From: Chryseobacterium soli
GTDB taxonomy: Bacteria; Bacteroidota; Bacteroidia; Flavobacteriales; Weeksellaceae
Assembly (NCBI RefSeq): GCF_000737705.1
Contig: NZ_JPRH01000001.1
Span: 744,001-808,000, forward strand
Direction of reading: 5' to 3'
DNA length: 64,000 bases
Of the stretch, positions 26,496 through 35,452 are shown piece by piece; the first letter of the stretch is position 1; each line of letters starts with the position of its first letter. Both the position numbers and the translations under genes were made by a program. The notes under the pieces were generated by a model. The model saw only the letters and a list, made by a program, of their open reading frames with translations. It searched no databases and was not told where the DNA came from.

Positions 26496-27263
26496 CTAAT
26501 GACAATTTGTTGAAGTGTGATTGTGAGTACTATGGTTTCCAGGCAAATGACAATCGCCGTTGTTGTCTTTAGAAATAGTCATAGCTTCAGCTCTTGGAGA
26601 TATGTAAGGAATTCCTAATTCCAGGCCTCTTACAATAAATAATCCTCCTAAAATAATCATGACTACAGGAATAACTTTTAAAACTTTAATTCTGAAAGCT
26701 TGATTCATGAGGTTTCCGACAAGAACTACCGCAAACATAAAGGGAAGGGTCCCCAAACCAAATAAAGCCATATATGAAGCTCCCTGCCATATTCCTCCGC
26801 TTGCTAAGCTTGCCGTAAGAGCCATGTATACCATGCCACATGGTAAAAATCCGTTCAGGATTCCTGTGGTGAATCTTGAGCGATAATCTGCCTTTTGAAG
26901 AAGTCTTCCCAGATTTGATTTTATGGCAAAAAGAAATTTAGAAAAAAAAGGAATTTTTGAAGCAAAATCTTTTCCTCCAAATGAAAACAAAGCCATAATA
27001 ATGAGCAGAACACCTACCGCAATCGTCAGGTATTTCTGAATCCCAGCCATTTCAAACCCCTCTCCAATAATTCCCAGCACTGCTCCCAAAAGAGAATAGG
27101 TGAAAATTCTTCCAAACTGGTACGTGAGGTTTTGAAGATAAAAATTGGTAGCCTGCTTTTTTGTTAATCCCATCGACAGCGCAATAGGTCCACACATTCC
27201 GATACAATGGAATCCGGATGCGAATCCTAAGCCAATAGCCGATAAAACAAGTGCTATTTCCAT
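26496..27263 (-). CDS. SafE/UreH-like membrane protein of the cbb3 cluster
   Basis: A 255-residue protein with about six helices. GFHCIGMCGPIALS (about 17-30) and ILNGFLPCGMVYMAL (about 137-151) are the paired Cys motifs of the SafE/UreH-type subgroup of the DsbD/TauE-like transporters. The tail is His-rich (HLPGNHSTHNHTSTNCH). Such proteins recur in Bacteroidota cbb3 clusters and probably handle copper for the oxidase. It overlaps ccoH by 10 nt. 'Sulfite exporter TauE/SafE' is a common automatic label but the context argues for copper or thiol handling. Confidence 0.8.
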   Translation of the reverse strand: MEIALVLSAIGLGFASGFHCIGMCGPIALSMGLTKKQATNFYLQNLTYQFGRIFTYSLLGAVLGIIGEGFEMAGIQKYLTIAVGVLLIIMALFSFGGKDFASKIPFFSKFLFAIKSNLGRLLQKADYRSRFTTGILNGFLPCGMVYMALTASLASGGIWQGASYMALFGLGTLPFMFAVVLVGNLMNQAFRIKVLKVIPVVMIILGGLFIVRGLELGIPYISPRAEAMTISKDNNGDCHLPGNHSTHNHTSTNCH

Positions 27264-27706
27264 ATCACATCATAATCCAGTCGGTAATCCGTTTTATCTT
27301 TTGTCCATGTCAATCGTAAGGTATAATTACCAGGTTTCAATACTTTTGCAGGTATTAAAATAGATTGATCTGCATTCAGCTGTTCAGATTTTTTAATATC
27401 CAAATTCTGATCATCGGTTCTGTTTAACACAAATTTTACCGTTGTATTGGAATTGTCGTATCCTTTAGGGAAAACAATTTTAATGCCTGCTGTATCCTGG
27501 CTGTACGTAGGTTTCTCCTGAAGATTATCTGCTCTTTTCTTGGCATCAATTACATCCTGGTATTGTAGTTCTTCTTCATAGTAGTTATCCGTTACCATTT
27601 CTGAATTCTTCTGCCCGTTCGGGAAAAGAAATAACATGGATAAAATAAAAACTATAAATGCAAATAATGCAATAACAACACCGTGTCCCCAACTAAAGTT
27701 TTTCAT
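27254..27706 (-). CDS. ccoH: cbb3 oxidase assembly protein FixH/CcoH
   Basis: A 150-residue protein with one N-terminal helix (about 8-28) and a beta-rich extracytoplasmic domain. The motif NYYEEELQYQDVIDAKKRADNL after the anchor is typical of FixH. It helps assemble or stabilise cbb3 oxidase. It begins 10 nt downstream of ccoG and overlaps the SafE-like gene, fitting one operon. Confidence 0.85.
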   Translation of the reverse strand: MKNFSWGHGVVIALFAFIVFILSMLFLFPNGQKNSEMVTDNYYEEELQYQDVIDAKKRADNLQEKPTYSQDTAGIKIVFPKGYDNSNTTVKFVLNRTDDQNLDIKKSEQLNADQSILIPAKVLKPGNYTLRLTWTKDKTDYRLDYDVIWK

Positions 27707-27715
27707 TTGTAAAAA

Positions 27716-29170
27716 TTAAAATTGTAATTTAAATGGTCCTTCAAAATAAGTCTGGTAAGAATCAATCAGTTTTCCTTTCATATCATAAATACCGATGGAA
27801 ATATTCTGTTTAGATAATTTCATTTCATCTTCCGGGAAACTGATATTGATGGTACCTTTTGAAATTTTATCCCTTTCTACCGTAATTTTGCTTGATCCGC
27901 TATAGATAATTTCACCATGTGTAGGCTCGATTACTTTAATCGTTACGATTTTCTTATCGTTTGTTTTATTTAAGAAGGTATAATTGTAGGTATTGGTAAT
28001 TTTTCCGTCTCGCACGAAGAACGTACTTCCTGCAGGTTTGATGAATTTTGCTTCCATCTCTCCACGGCTGGAAAGCAGAAATCCTAACAATCCTACCAGT
28101 AATACCAGCACAACTGCAAATCCTTTCATCCTTCCAGTGAATTTAAACTGGGTCTGGTTTTCAATTTCATTTTCGGAAGCATATCTTACCAGTCCTTTTG
28201 GTAATCCAACTTTTTCCATCACTTCATCACAGGCATCAATACAAGCAGTACAATTAACACATTCCAACTGTTGGCCGTCTCTGATATCAATTCCGGTAGG
28301 GCATACTACCACACACTGATGACAGTCGATGCAATCACCTTTTCCTGCTGCTTTTCTATCTTCTCCTTTTCTCCATTTGGCTCTGTTTTCTCCTCTTTTA
28401 AAATCGTAGAAAACATTGATGGTATCTTTATCAATCAATACACCCTGAAGTCTTCCGTAAGGGCATACTAAAGTACATACCTGCTCTCTGAACCATGCGA
28501 ATACAAAGTAGAAGGCACCGGTAAAGAGAATCATCACAATAAAATTCGTAGGATGAGCAAATGGGCCTTCTGAAATGATTTTAAATATCTCGCGATACCC
28601 AACAATGTACATGAGCATAAAGTGGGTGATGATAAGGGAAATAATAATATAGACCGTCCATTTTAAACTTCTTTTCCATATTTTCTCGCTGTTCCACTCC
28701 TGTCTGTCCAGCTTCATCTGTCGGTTTCTGTCACCCTCAATAATATATTCTATTTTACGAAAGATGGATTCCATAAAAATTGTCTGAGGGCATATCCACC
28801 CGCAGAAAATTCTTCCGAACGCAATCGTAAAAATAATAATGAATATTAAAGACGCAATAGCTCCTAAAGTAAGGATGAAAAAGTCTTGTGGATAGAACGG
28901 CTGTCCCATGATGTAAAACTCTCTATCAATAACATTGAATAGAAAGAATGGGTTGCCATTTATGGTAAGAAATGGCACCGTAAAATAAATAATTAATAAA
29001 GTATAGCTTACCAGGTTTCTATAGTTGGTGTATTTCCCCTTGGGTTTTCTCGGAAATACCCATTTTCTTTTGCCGGATTGCTCCATTGTCCCTATAGAAT
29101 CTCTGTAAGTCTCAGGATCCAGAACCTGCCCCTGTCCGCCTCGTACTTCTGTTTCTTCTATGTCTGACAT
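27716..29170 (-). CDS. ccoG: cbb3 oxidase accessory Fe-S protein CcoG
   Basis: A 484-residue membrane protein with about five helices. It carries the FixG-type polyferredoxin motifs: CGWICPQTIFMES in the membrane part, CTLVCPYGRLQG, then two 4Fe-4S clusters CIDCHQCVVVCP and CVNCTACIDACD (about 278-315). The C-terminal third is an Ig-like extracytoplasmic domain. Work in other bacteria identifies CcoG as a cupric reductase supplying copper to the CuB site. It lies 99 nt downstream of ccoP, separated by a terminator-like hairpin, and is followed by ccoH and the SafE-like gene. Confidence 0.92.
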   Translation of the reverse strand: MSDIEETEVRGGQGQVLDPETYRDSIGTMEQSGKRKWVFPRKPKGKYTNYRNLVSYTLLIIYFTVPFLTINGNPFFLFNVIDREFYIMGQPFYPQDFFILTLGAIASLIFIIIFTIAFGRIFCGWICPQTIFMESIFRKIEYIIEGDRNRQMKLDRQEWNSEKIWKRSLKWTVYIIISLIITHFMLMYIVGYREIFKIISEGPFAHPTNFIVMILFTGAFYFVFAWFREQVCTLVCPYGRLQGVLIDKDTINVFYDFKRGENRAKWRKGEDRKAAGKGDCIDCHQCVVVCPTGIDIRDGQQLECVNCTACIDACDEVMEKVGLPKGLVRYASENEIENQTQFKFTGRMKGFAVVLVLLVGLLGFLLSSRGEMEAKFIKPAGSTFFVRDGKITNTYNYTFLNKTNDKKIVTIKVIEPTHGEIIYSGSSKITVERDKISKGTINISFPEDEMKLSKQNISIGIYDMKGKLIDSYQTYFEGPFKLQF

Positions 29171-29192
29171 TTTGTAATGTATTTAAAAAAAG

Positions 29193-29242
29193 AAAAACAT
29201 AATTCGTTACTAGTTTTTAAGGTAATAACAAATTATGTTTTT
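29193..29242 (-). terminator. Terminator or attenuator between ccoP and ccoG
   Basis: Arms AAAAACATAATT (29193-29204) and AATTATGTTTTT (29231-29242), extended past one mismatch by GTTA/TAAC. On the minus strand the hairpin leads into TTTTTCTTTTTTT. It begins 28 nt after the ccoP stop, inside what is otherwise one gene cluster. Confidence 0.6.
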
Positions 29243-29269
29243 CATATGGTTTCTAATTTTTTGTGTAAA

Positions 29270-30151
29270 TTATTCTTTTTCCCAATGTGCTTCAGTTCCC
29301 TGAGGAGCAGCTCCTCCCTGAGCTGGTGTTATTGGTGGCTGTTCCTGGTTAATGTGGTATACATACGCTGCGATTTTTTCAATCTCAGCACCGGAAACTT
29401 CCCCGTTTTTACCAAATGGTCTCATCGCAGGGTTAGTAGGAGAACCATTCCAGTCCATATGGAAAACGTTTTTAAATAAGGTTTTCTCAGGCTGGTTGAT
29501 CCAGAAGTTATCCGTCAAGTTTGGACCTATACCTCCACTACCATCTTCCTTGTGGCATGATGAACAGTTGGTTTTGAATAATTCTTTACCTTCTGCTATA
29601 TTATCAGCAGAATATTTAGCTGTTTCTATAGTTACAGGAGGTTGAGATTTTTCATAATCTGCAATGCTTGCCATCTGCTCTTTATATTCTTTTTCATACT
29701 CGCTTAATGGGTGAGCAAAGTCTGTGAAAGAATACGCTGCAATATACACAATACAAAAAGCGGTCCCAAAATAGAATAATCCGATCCACCATTTAGGAAG
29801 TTGGTTATCCAACTCCATAATTCCATCGAAACCGTGGTCGATAAGGATATCTTTCTCTTCAGTTGCAGACTGCTTTTTGAAAGCACTGTCATACATTCTT
29901 CTTAAGAAAGGGATTTTCTTTTCTGATAAATAGGCTGCTTTTTCTTCTGCAGTTAATTTCTTGAATTTATTATTTTCAATCAAATCTCCAATCGCACTGT
30001 GGATGTATGCTAAAATAGCACCAATCACCACAGTTCCCCAGAAGTAAGGCGAAGCTAGGAACGAGTAGCTCTGTACAAACAAATAATAAAAAACTATTAA
30101 GAGTCCAATTATTATTAAGATGTTTACAACAACAGGTGTTCTTTGTTTCAT
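29270..30151 (-). CDS. ccoP: cbb3 cytochrome c oxidase subunit III (monoheme)
   Basis: A 293-residue protein with two N-terminal helices (about 8-28, 36-54), the FixP N-domain, a third helix (about 121-142) and one cytochrome c domain. Only one CxxCH site is visible, CSSCH at 196-200, with the later MRPFGKNG supplying the Met ligand. Proteobacterial CcoP has two hemes; a single-heme form is seen in Bacteroidota. It feeds electrons to the CcoNO subunit. It lies 10 nt after ccoQ. Confidence 0.9.
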   Translation of the reverse strand: MKQRTPVVVNILIIIGLLIVFYYLFVQSYSFLASPYFWGTVVIGAILAYIHSAIGDLIENNKFKKLTAEEKAAYLSEKKIPFLRRMYDSAFKKQSATEEKDILIDHGFDGIMELDNQLPKWWIGLFYFGTAFCIVYIAAYSFTDFAHPLSEYEKEYKEQMASIADYEKSQPPVTIETAKYSADNIAEGKELFKTNCSSCHKEDGSGGIGPNLTDNFWINQPEKTLFKNVFHMDWNGSPTNPAMRPFGKNGEVSGAEIEKIAAYVYHINQEQPPITPAQGGAAPQGTEAHWEKE

Positions 30152-30161
30152 AATAAATAGT

Positions 30162-30362
30162 TTAATTTTTTAGATTAAAATCGTCTTCATCATCATCCCC
30201 AAGCGGAGCTTCTTCTTCCTCTTTGTAATATTTTTTAGGCCTGCTAAAAACATAGATTACCAAAGCGACGAAGAACAGCATAAAGAAAATCAGAGCCAGC
30301 GTCTGGTAAAAACCAGCGTTTTCTGTATTGGATAAGATATCTTTAAAATTTTGAGGAATCAT
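30162..30362 (-). CDS. ccoQ: CcoQ-like small subunit of cbb3 oxidase
   Basis: A 66-residue protein with one helix (about 19-39), then FSRPKKYYKEEEEAPLGDDDEDDF, a typical acidic CcoQ tail after the membrane span. It stabilises the oxidase complex. Placement between ccoNO (18 nt) and ccoP (10 nt) supports the call. Confidence 0.85.
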   Translation of the reverse strand: MIPQNFKDILSNTENAGFYQTLALIFFMLFFVALVIYVFSRPKKYYKEEEEAPLGDDDEDDFNLKN

Positions 30363-30380
30363 GATTGAACCTTTTAATGT

Positions 30381-32642
30381 TTAGTTATTACTTGCTGTTT
30401 TTATTTCCGTTGTTTTGATATCGGTTCCTAATCTTTGTAGGTAAGAGATAAGAGCTACAATCTCTTTTTTCTCTAATTCTCCTTTAGGTCTCTTAGCATA
30501 TGCATCTTTCAAGTCAGCTGCTTCAGAGAAGATATCTTTTACAATTTTCTTAGCCTGATTGTCTGCCCATGCATTAGCAGAATCTACCTGAGGTTTTGTA
30601 TATGGTACATCGAAAGTATTTTTCATTAGTAACATTTTATCAACCATTTTAGATCGGTCTAAGTTCGTAGCAATTAACCAAGGAAAACGAGGCATGATAG
30701 AACCAGCAGAGGTAGATCTTGGGTTATACATGTGTTTATAATGCCAAGAACTTGGGTTTTTACCCCCTTCTCTATGTAGATCTGGTCCTGTTCTTTTTGA
30801 TCCCCATAAGAATGGTCTGTCATAAATGAACTCTCCAGCTTTTGAATATTGTCCATTTTTACCGTTAAATCTGGTAATCTCATCTCTGAATGGCCTGATC
30901 ATCTGAGAGTGACAAGAGTTACATCCTTCACGGATATAAATATCTCTACCCTCTAATTCAAGGGGAGAATATGGTTTTACTGCTGAAATCGTAGGTACAC
31001 TTTTCTTAAGAGATAGTGTAGGGATGATTTCTACAGAACTACCAATTGAAATCGTAATGAAAGATAGAATACCTAATAATACCGGTGTTCTTTCTAACCA
31101 AAGGTGAGTACCTTCTCCTTCTTTTCTGTTTTTACCGATGTTTGCCAAAGCAGGAGCTTCTGCAGGAACTTCTTTTTGAAATGATCCTTTTCTTGCAGTA
31201 GCTACAACGTTTACAACCATTAAGATAGCTCCGGAAATATAGAATAAACCTCCTGCAAATCTCATTTTATAGTAAGGAATAATTGCAGTTACTGTGTCTA
31301 ACCAGTTTTTCCACAATAAAGTTCCGTCCGGATTAAACTGCTTCCACATTAATCCTTGAGTGAATCCTGCAATATACATTGGTACTGCATAGAAAATGAT
31401 TCCTAAAGTCCCTAACCAGAAATGCCAGTTAGCTAATTTTACAGACCAAAGTTTTGTTCTCCACAAGATCGGCACCAAATAATAGATAACCCCGAATGCC
31501 ATGAAACCATTCCATCCAAGAGCTCCTAAATGAACGTGACCAATAACCCAGTCCGTAAAGTGACCTATTTTGTTGATGTTTTTAGTGGCTAAAAGCGGTC
31601 CTTCAAATGTTGCCATACCATAACAGGTAACTGCAACTACGAAGAACTTCAGGATAGGATTTTCTCTTACCTTATCCCAAGCTCCTCTTAGAGTAAGAAG
31701 ACCATTCAGCATTCCTCCCCAAGATGGTGCAATAAGCATGATTGAGAAACCTGTTCCCACTGCCTGAGCCCAAGCCGGAAGTGCTGTATACTGAAGGTGG
31801 TGAGGACCAGCCCAGATATATACGAAAATTAATGACCAGAAGTGAATAATAGACAACTTATAAGAGAATACAGGTCTGTCTGCCGCTTTTGGCAGGAAGT
31901 AATACATCAAACCTAGTACCGGAGTCGTTAGTACGAATGCTACCGCATTATGACCGTACCACCACTGTACAATAGCGTCTTTTACCCCTGCATATGCTGA
32001 ATAAGATTTCCAGCCAGTGAAAGATAAAGGAACCTCCAGGTTGTTGAAGATGTGAAGCATTGCTACCGCAATCCAAGTTCCAATATAGAACCAAATCGCT
32101 ACATATAAGTGTCTTACTCTTCTTTTTGCAATCGTCAGGAACATGTTGATCCCGAAAATAATCCAAGAGAATGCGATTAATATGTCAATTGGCCACTCAT
32201 GCTCTGCATATTCTTTAGAGGTATTGATTCCCATAAAGAAGGTAACGAACGTAGCAACAATCATAAATTGCCAAGTCCAGAAGTGTAACCAAGATAATGT
32301 ATCACTGTACATTCTTGTTTTTAATAATCTCTGTAATGAGTAATAAATACCGGTATAAACGATATTACATACGAATGCAAAGATTACGGTGCTGGTGTGC
32401 AACATTCTAATTCTACCAAAACCAAATGCACCATGAGTGTTTATCAGCCCTTGAATGTTACCTGAGGACAAACTCCTAATGGTTGTATCATCAGTCCCGA
32501 ATAAAAATTCAGGTAATTCCGGGTAGAAAAGCATGAGTGCCGCCGTAAGTCCGAACGTAAATCCTATGAGCCCAAAAACTATGGTCGCGTAAAGGAATGC
32601 CCGAACAATACTGTTGTCATAACTAAACTTCTGTGTTTCCAT
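30381..32642 (-). CDS. ccoNO: Fused cbb3 oxidase subunits I and II (CcoN-CcoO)
   Basis: A 753-residue fusion. Residues 1 to about 480 are the twelve-helix heme-copper oxidase subunit CcoN with conserved His ligands (for instance WWYGHNAVAF and GPHHLQYTALP). After a further helix (about 520-545) comes the CcoO monoheme cytochrome c domain with CNSCH at 574-578 and the Met-ligand region GSIMPRFPWL. It reduces oxygen to water at low oxygen tension and pumps protons. In Proteobacteria the two parts are separate genes; the fusion is usual in Bacteroidota. It starts 5 nt after ccoS. Confidence 0.93.
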   Translation of the reverse strand: METQKFSYDNSIVRAFLYATIVFGLIGFTFGLTAALMLFYPELPEFLFGTDDTTIRSLSSGNIQGLINTHGAFGFGRIRMLHTSTVIFAFVCNIVYTGIYYSLQRLLKTRMYSDTLSWLHFWTWQFMIVATFVTFFMGINTSKEYAEHEWPIDILIAFSWIIFGINMFLTIAKRRVRHLYVAIWFYIGTWIAVAMLHIFNNLEVPLSFTGWKSYSAYAGVKDAIVQWWYGHNAVAFVLTTPVLGLMYYFLPKAADRPVFSYKLSIIHFWSLIFVYIWAGPHHLQYTALPAWAQAVGTGFSIMLIAPSWGGMLNGLLTLRGAWDKVRENPILKFFVVAVTCYGMATFEGPLLATKNINKIGHFTDWVIGHVHLGALGWNGFMAFGVIYYLVPILWRTKLWSVKLANWHFWLGTLGIIFYAVPMYIAGFTQGLMWKQFNPDGTLLWKNWLDTVTAIIPYYKMRFAGGLFYISGAILMVVNVVATARKGSFQKEVPAEAPALANIGKNRKEGEGTHLWLERTPVLLGILSFITISIGSSVEIIPTLSLKKSVPTISAVKPYSPLELEGRDIYIREGCNSCHSQMIRPFRDEITRFNGKNGQYSKAGEFIYDRPFLWGSKRTGPDLHREGGKNPSSWHYKHMYNPRSTSAGSIMPRFPWLIATNLDRSKMVDKMLLMKNTFDVPYTKPQVDSANAWADNQAKKIVKDIFSEAADLKDAYAKRPKGELEKKEIVALISYLQRLGTDIKTTEIKTASNN

Positions 32643-32647
32643 ATCAA

Positions 32648-32875
32648 CTATTCACTTTTTTCTTCAATTTTATTATTTTCTCCTGTTATTTTCTCGTCTG
32701 TTTTTTTGTTGACAATTTTTTCATCCTCTTTGATCTCACCAGAGTCAAAAAGGATTCTCACAGCCGGAGATTCATCATCTTCAAACTGTCCTTTCCTGGC
32801 GTTTATTATAAATACCACCAAGAAAATTGCAGCCAAGGAAACACTGCAAAGGATCATTAAATATAGAATATCCAT
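32648..32875 (-). CDS. ccoS: cbb3 oxidase assembly protein CcoS
   Basis: A 75-residue protein with one N-terminal helix (about 4-24) followed by NARKGQFEDDESPAVRILFD, the CcoS signature. It is needed for heme and copper insertion in other bacteria. First gene of the oxidase operon; a TAnnTTTG box lies about 30 nt upstream. Confidence 0.88.
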   Translation of the reverse strand: MDILYLMILCSVSLAAIFLVVFIINARKGQFEDDESPAVRILFDSGEIKEDEKIVNKKTDEKITGENNKIEEKSE

Positions 32876-32906
32876 CAGTCAACAAAATTAACCTATTTTC
32901 GGGGTT

Positions 32907-32914
32907 CAAATTTA
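32907..32914 (-). promoter_or_regulatory. -7 element of the ccoS-ccoNOQP operon
   Basis: On the minus strand TAAATTTG matches TAnnTTTG. The predicted RNA start near 32900 gives a leader of about 25 nt before the ccoS ATG. No TTTG box at the right spacing, so an activator may be needed. Confidence 0.5.
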
Positions 32915-32984
32915 GTGAAAAATAATGACATTCATCACGAAATGCCGATTTCAGCTAATTTAAAATCAGTCTAAATAAGGGCGT

Positions 32985-35363
32985 TTAAGCCTGTTTTTTG
33001 AAGTATTTTCTACCCAATATCCAGGTAGAAAGTGTGGTGAAAGAAACCACGGTAATAGAACTGATTGGCATAAGAATTGCCGCAAAAAGCGGATGCATAT
33101 GCCCTGTAACCGCATAACTTAATCCAACGATATTGTAAAGGAAACTAATTATAAATGTCATTTTCACAATTGTTATGGAGCCTTTACAAACGTTTAAATA
33201 CTTGTCAAGGGTTACCACTTTTTCGCCATTCATAATGACATCAGAAGAAGGGGTGAAGCTGTTGGTATCATCAGAAATGGCAATTCCTACGTTGCTTTGT
33301 TTCAAAGCTCCTGCGTCATTAAGGCCATCTCCAAGCATGGCAACTTTGAGGTTTTGATCCTGAAGATTTTTAATATAATTCAGTTTGTCTTCCGGGCTTT
33401 GGTTAAAAGCCATGGCGTGAAAACTTGGAATTAATTCCTTAAGTTGATTTTCTTCTGAAGAATTATCTCCGCTCAGAATGAAAATTTTATAGTGAGTCAG
33501 TTTTTTAAATAAATCTTTAAGATTTTGACGGTACTCATTTTTAAAGATGAATTTGCCTAAAAATTCGTCGTTTTTACTTACAAAAACTGCGGTTTCAAGA
33601 TTTTTGGATTCCTGATTGTTGTATCGGGCAGAACCTATTTTGTATGTATTTCCTCGTACATGAGCTTCGTAACCTTTTCCGGAGATTTCTCTGAAATGTT
33701 CTACAGGGAAATACTCATCATTCACTTCTATGAATTCATAGAGAGATTTAGAAAGCGGGTGGTTGGAGTTTTTTAATAAAGTTTTGATATTCAGTAAATC
33801 AAATTCACTGATTTCAGTGCCCTGGTATTTTATACTTGATTTTTTTCTGTGCGTGATCGTTCCGGTTTTGTCAAAGACAATGGTGTCGAGTTTCGCTATT
33901 TTTTCAATAGTAAGGGTGTCTTTTACATAAAATTTATTTCTGCCTAAGATCCTCATAATGTGTCCAAAAGTAAACGGTGCAGAGAGTGCAAGGGCACAAG
34001 GACAGGCAATGATCAGAATAGCGGAAACTACCTGGAACATTTTTTCCAGATCAATAAATGACCAGTATATTGCAGAAACAGTGGCAATGCCTAAAATAAT
34101 GAAAGTGAAATACTTACTGATGTTATTTGTCAGTGTATCTAATCCTGTTTCATGTTTTTTGAATGCTTCTTTATTCCAAAGCTGAGTAAGATAACTTTGG
34201 TCTACATCTTTAATTACTTCCAGCTCCAGTGAAGATCCGATCTGCTTTCCTCCTGCGAAGATTTTATCTCCCGGATGTTTGCTGATGCTTTCACTTTCTC
34301 CGGTAATGAAACTGTTATCTATATTTCCTTCACCATTGATGAGAATGGCATCTACAGGAATAATTTCTTCGTTTCTTACTAAAATACGATCGCCTACTTT
34401 CACTTCAGAAAGTAAAATGTTGTCCTGCTTCCCATTAAAATCAACCTTTGTAACGGCGATAGGGTAAAAGGATTTGTAATCACGGTCGTACGAAAGGGCG
34501 CTGTAAGTTCTTTTTTGAAAGAGTTTCCCCATAAGCATGAAGAACAAAAGACCACATAAGGTATCGAAATATCCAGGTCCGTAATCAGTAGCAATCTCGT
34601 AAATACTACGTCCAAAAAGAACAAAAATTCCAAGCACAATCGGAACATCAATATTCACGATTTTATTTTTTAATCCGTACCATGCCGATTTATAATAATC
34701 AGAAGCGGAATAAAACACAACGGGACAGGCAAGGATAAACATCAATACCCTGAAAAGCCCTTTATAATGCTCCATCCAGTAATCCTGTTCACCCATATAT
34801 TCCGGGATGGCGAGAAACATTCCGTTACCGAATGCAAAAGCAGCAATAACGAACTTTATCAGTAATGATTTGTCAAGATGATCAACATTTTTATCGGCTG
34901 TTTCAAGGCTGATAACCGGTTTGTAGCCAAGATTGGTTAGAAAATTAGCTAATTCGCTTAATTTTAAATCGTTATGATTGAAAGATATCTGCAGGTTCTT
35001 TCTGGTGAAGTTGACCTGAGAGTATTTGATGCCTTTATTTAAAGTGTGAAGACTTTCCAGCAGCCAAATACATGAAGAACAGTGGATAACAGGGATTTTG
35101 AAAGTAACCAGACTGGTATTTCCTTCAGAGAAATCCGTTACTTTTTCGAAAATTTCAGGAGTATCAAGATAGTCGAATTGTGAAGAGTTTTCGTCATTAG
35201 GACGAATTCCGGCTCTTTTATTAAGTTCGTAGAAATTACTTAAATTATTCGTATTTAGAATTTCGTAAACAGATTTACAGCCGTTGCAACAGAAAATTTT
35301 TTCATCAAAAAGAATTCTCTCTTTTTCTATACCCTGACCACAATGAAAACAGTTCTCGCTCAC
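32985..35363 (-). CDS. ccoI: Copper P1B-type ATPase CcoI for cbb3 oxidase
   Basis: A 792-residue heavy-metal ATPase. The N-terminus has a Cys-rich module (CFHCGQ and FCCNGCKSVYEIL, residues 5-35) and then a metal-binding domain with HCSSC at 94-98. About eight helices, the CPC ion site (CPCALALSAP), the phosphorylated DKTGT and the hinge GDGLNDAGAL follow. It supplies copper for the oxidase. The start is GTG at 35363: an in-frame stop lies just upstream and no other start precedes the Cys module. Divergent from the Crp/Fnr gene. Confidence 0.9.
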   Translation of the reverse strand: MSENCFHCGQGIEKERILFDEKIFCCNGCKSVYEILNTNNLSNFYELNKRAGIRPNDENSSQFDYLDTPEIFEKVTDFSEGNTSLVTFKIPVIHCSSCIWLLESLHTLNKGIKYSQVNFTRKNLQISFNHNDLKLSELANFLTNLGYKPVISLETADKNVDHLDKSLLIKFVIAAFAFGNGMFLAIPEYMGEQDYWMEHYKGLFRVLMFILACPVVFYSASDYYKSAWYGLKNKIVNIDVPIVLGIFVLFGRSIYEIATDYGPGYFDTLCGLLFFMLMGKLFQKRTYSALSYDRDYKSFYPIAVTKVDFNGKQDNILLSEVKVGDRILVRNEEIIPVDAILINGEGNIDNSFITGESESISKHPGDKIFAGGKQIGSSLELEVIKDVDQSYLTQLWNKEAFKKHETGLDTLTNNISKYFTFIILGIATVSAIYWSFIDLEKMFQVVSAILIIACPCALALSAPFTFGHIMRILGRNKFYVKDTLTIEKIAKLDTIVFDKTGTITHRKKSSIKYQGTEISEFDLLNIKTLLKNSNHPLSKSLYEFIEVNDEYFPVEHFREISGKGYEAHVRGNTYKIGSARYNNQESKNLETAVFVSKNDEFLGKFIFKNEYRQNLKDLFKKLTHYKIFILSGDNSSEENQLKELIPSFHAMAFNQSPEDKLNYIKNLQDQNLKVAMLGDGLNDAGALKQSNVGIAISDDTNSFTPSSDVIMNGEKVVTLDKYLNVCKGSITIVKMTFIISFLYNIVGLSYAVTGHMHPLFAAILMPISSITVVSFTTLSTWILGRKYFKKQA

Positions 35364-35383
35364 CTCCCTAAATTATTGACGTA

Positions 35384-35391
35384 CAAAATTA
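35384..35391 (-). promoter_or_regulatory. -7 element of ccoI
   Basis: On the minus strand TAATTTTG fits TAnnTTTG, 20 nt before the GTG start. It lies back-to-back with the Crp/Fnr promoter. Confidence 0.45.
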
Positions 35392-35402
35392 TAACAATTT
35401 TT

Positions 35403-35434
35403 TTTGTTTATCGAGTTAAAATGTTCTATTTTTG
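35403..35434 (+). promoter_or_regulatory. Full Bacteroidota promoter of the Crp/Fnr gene
   Basis: TTTG (35403-35406), 20-nt spacer, TATTTTTG (35427-35434): an exact match to the family consensus. The predicted RNA start falls at about 35441, on the first ATG of the frame, which favours the second ATG at 35453 or a leaderless message. Confidence 0.75.
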
Positions 35435-35452
35435 TGATAAATGTCATATAAA

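Noticed and set aside
35441..35452. First ATG of the Crp/Fnr frame
   Set aside because: It coincides with the predicted RNA start; the second ATG at 35453 gives a usable leader.
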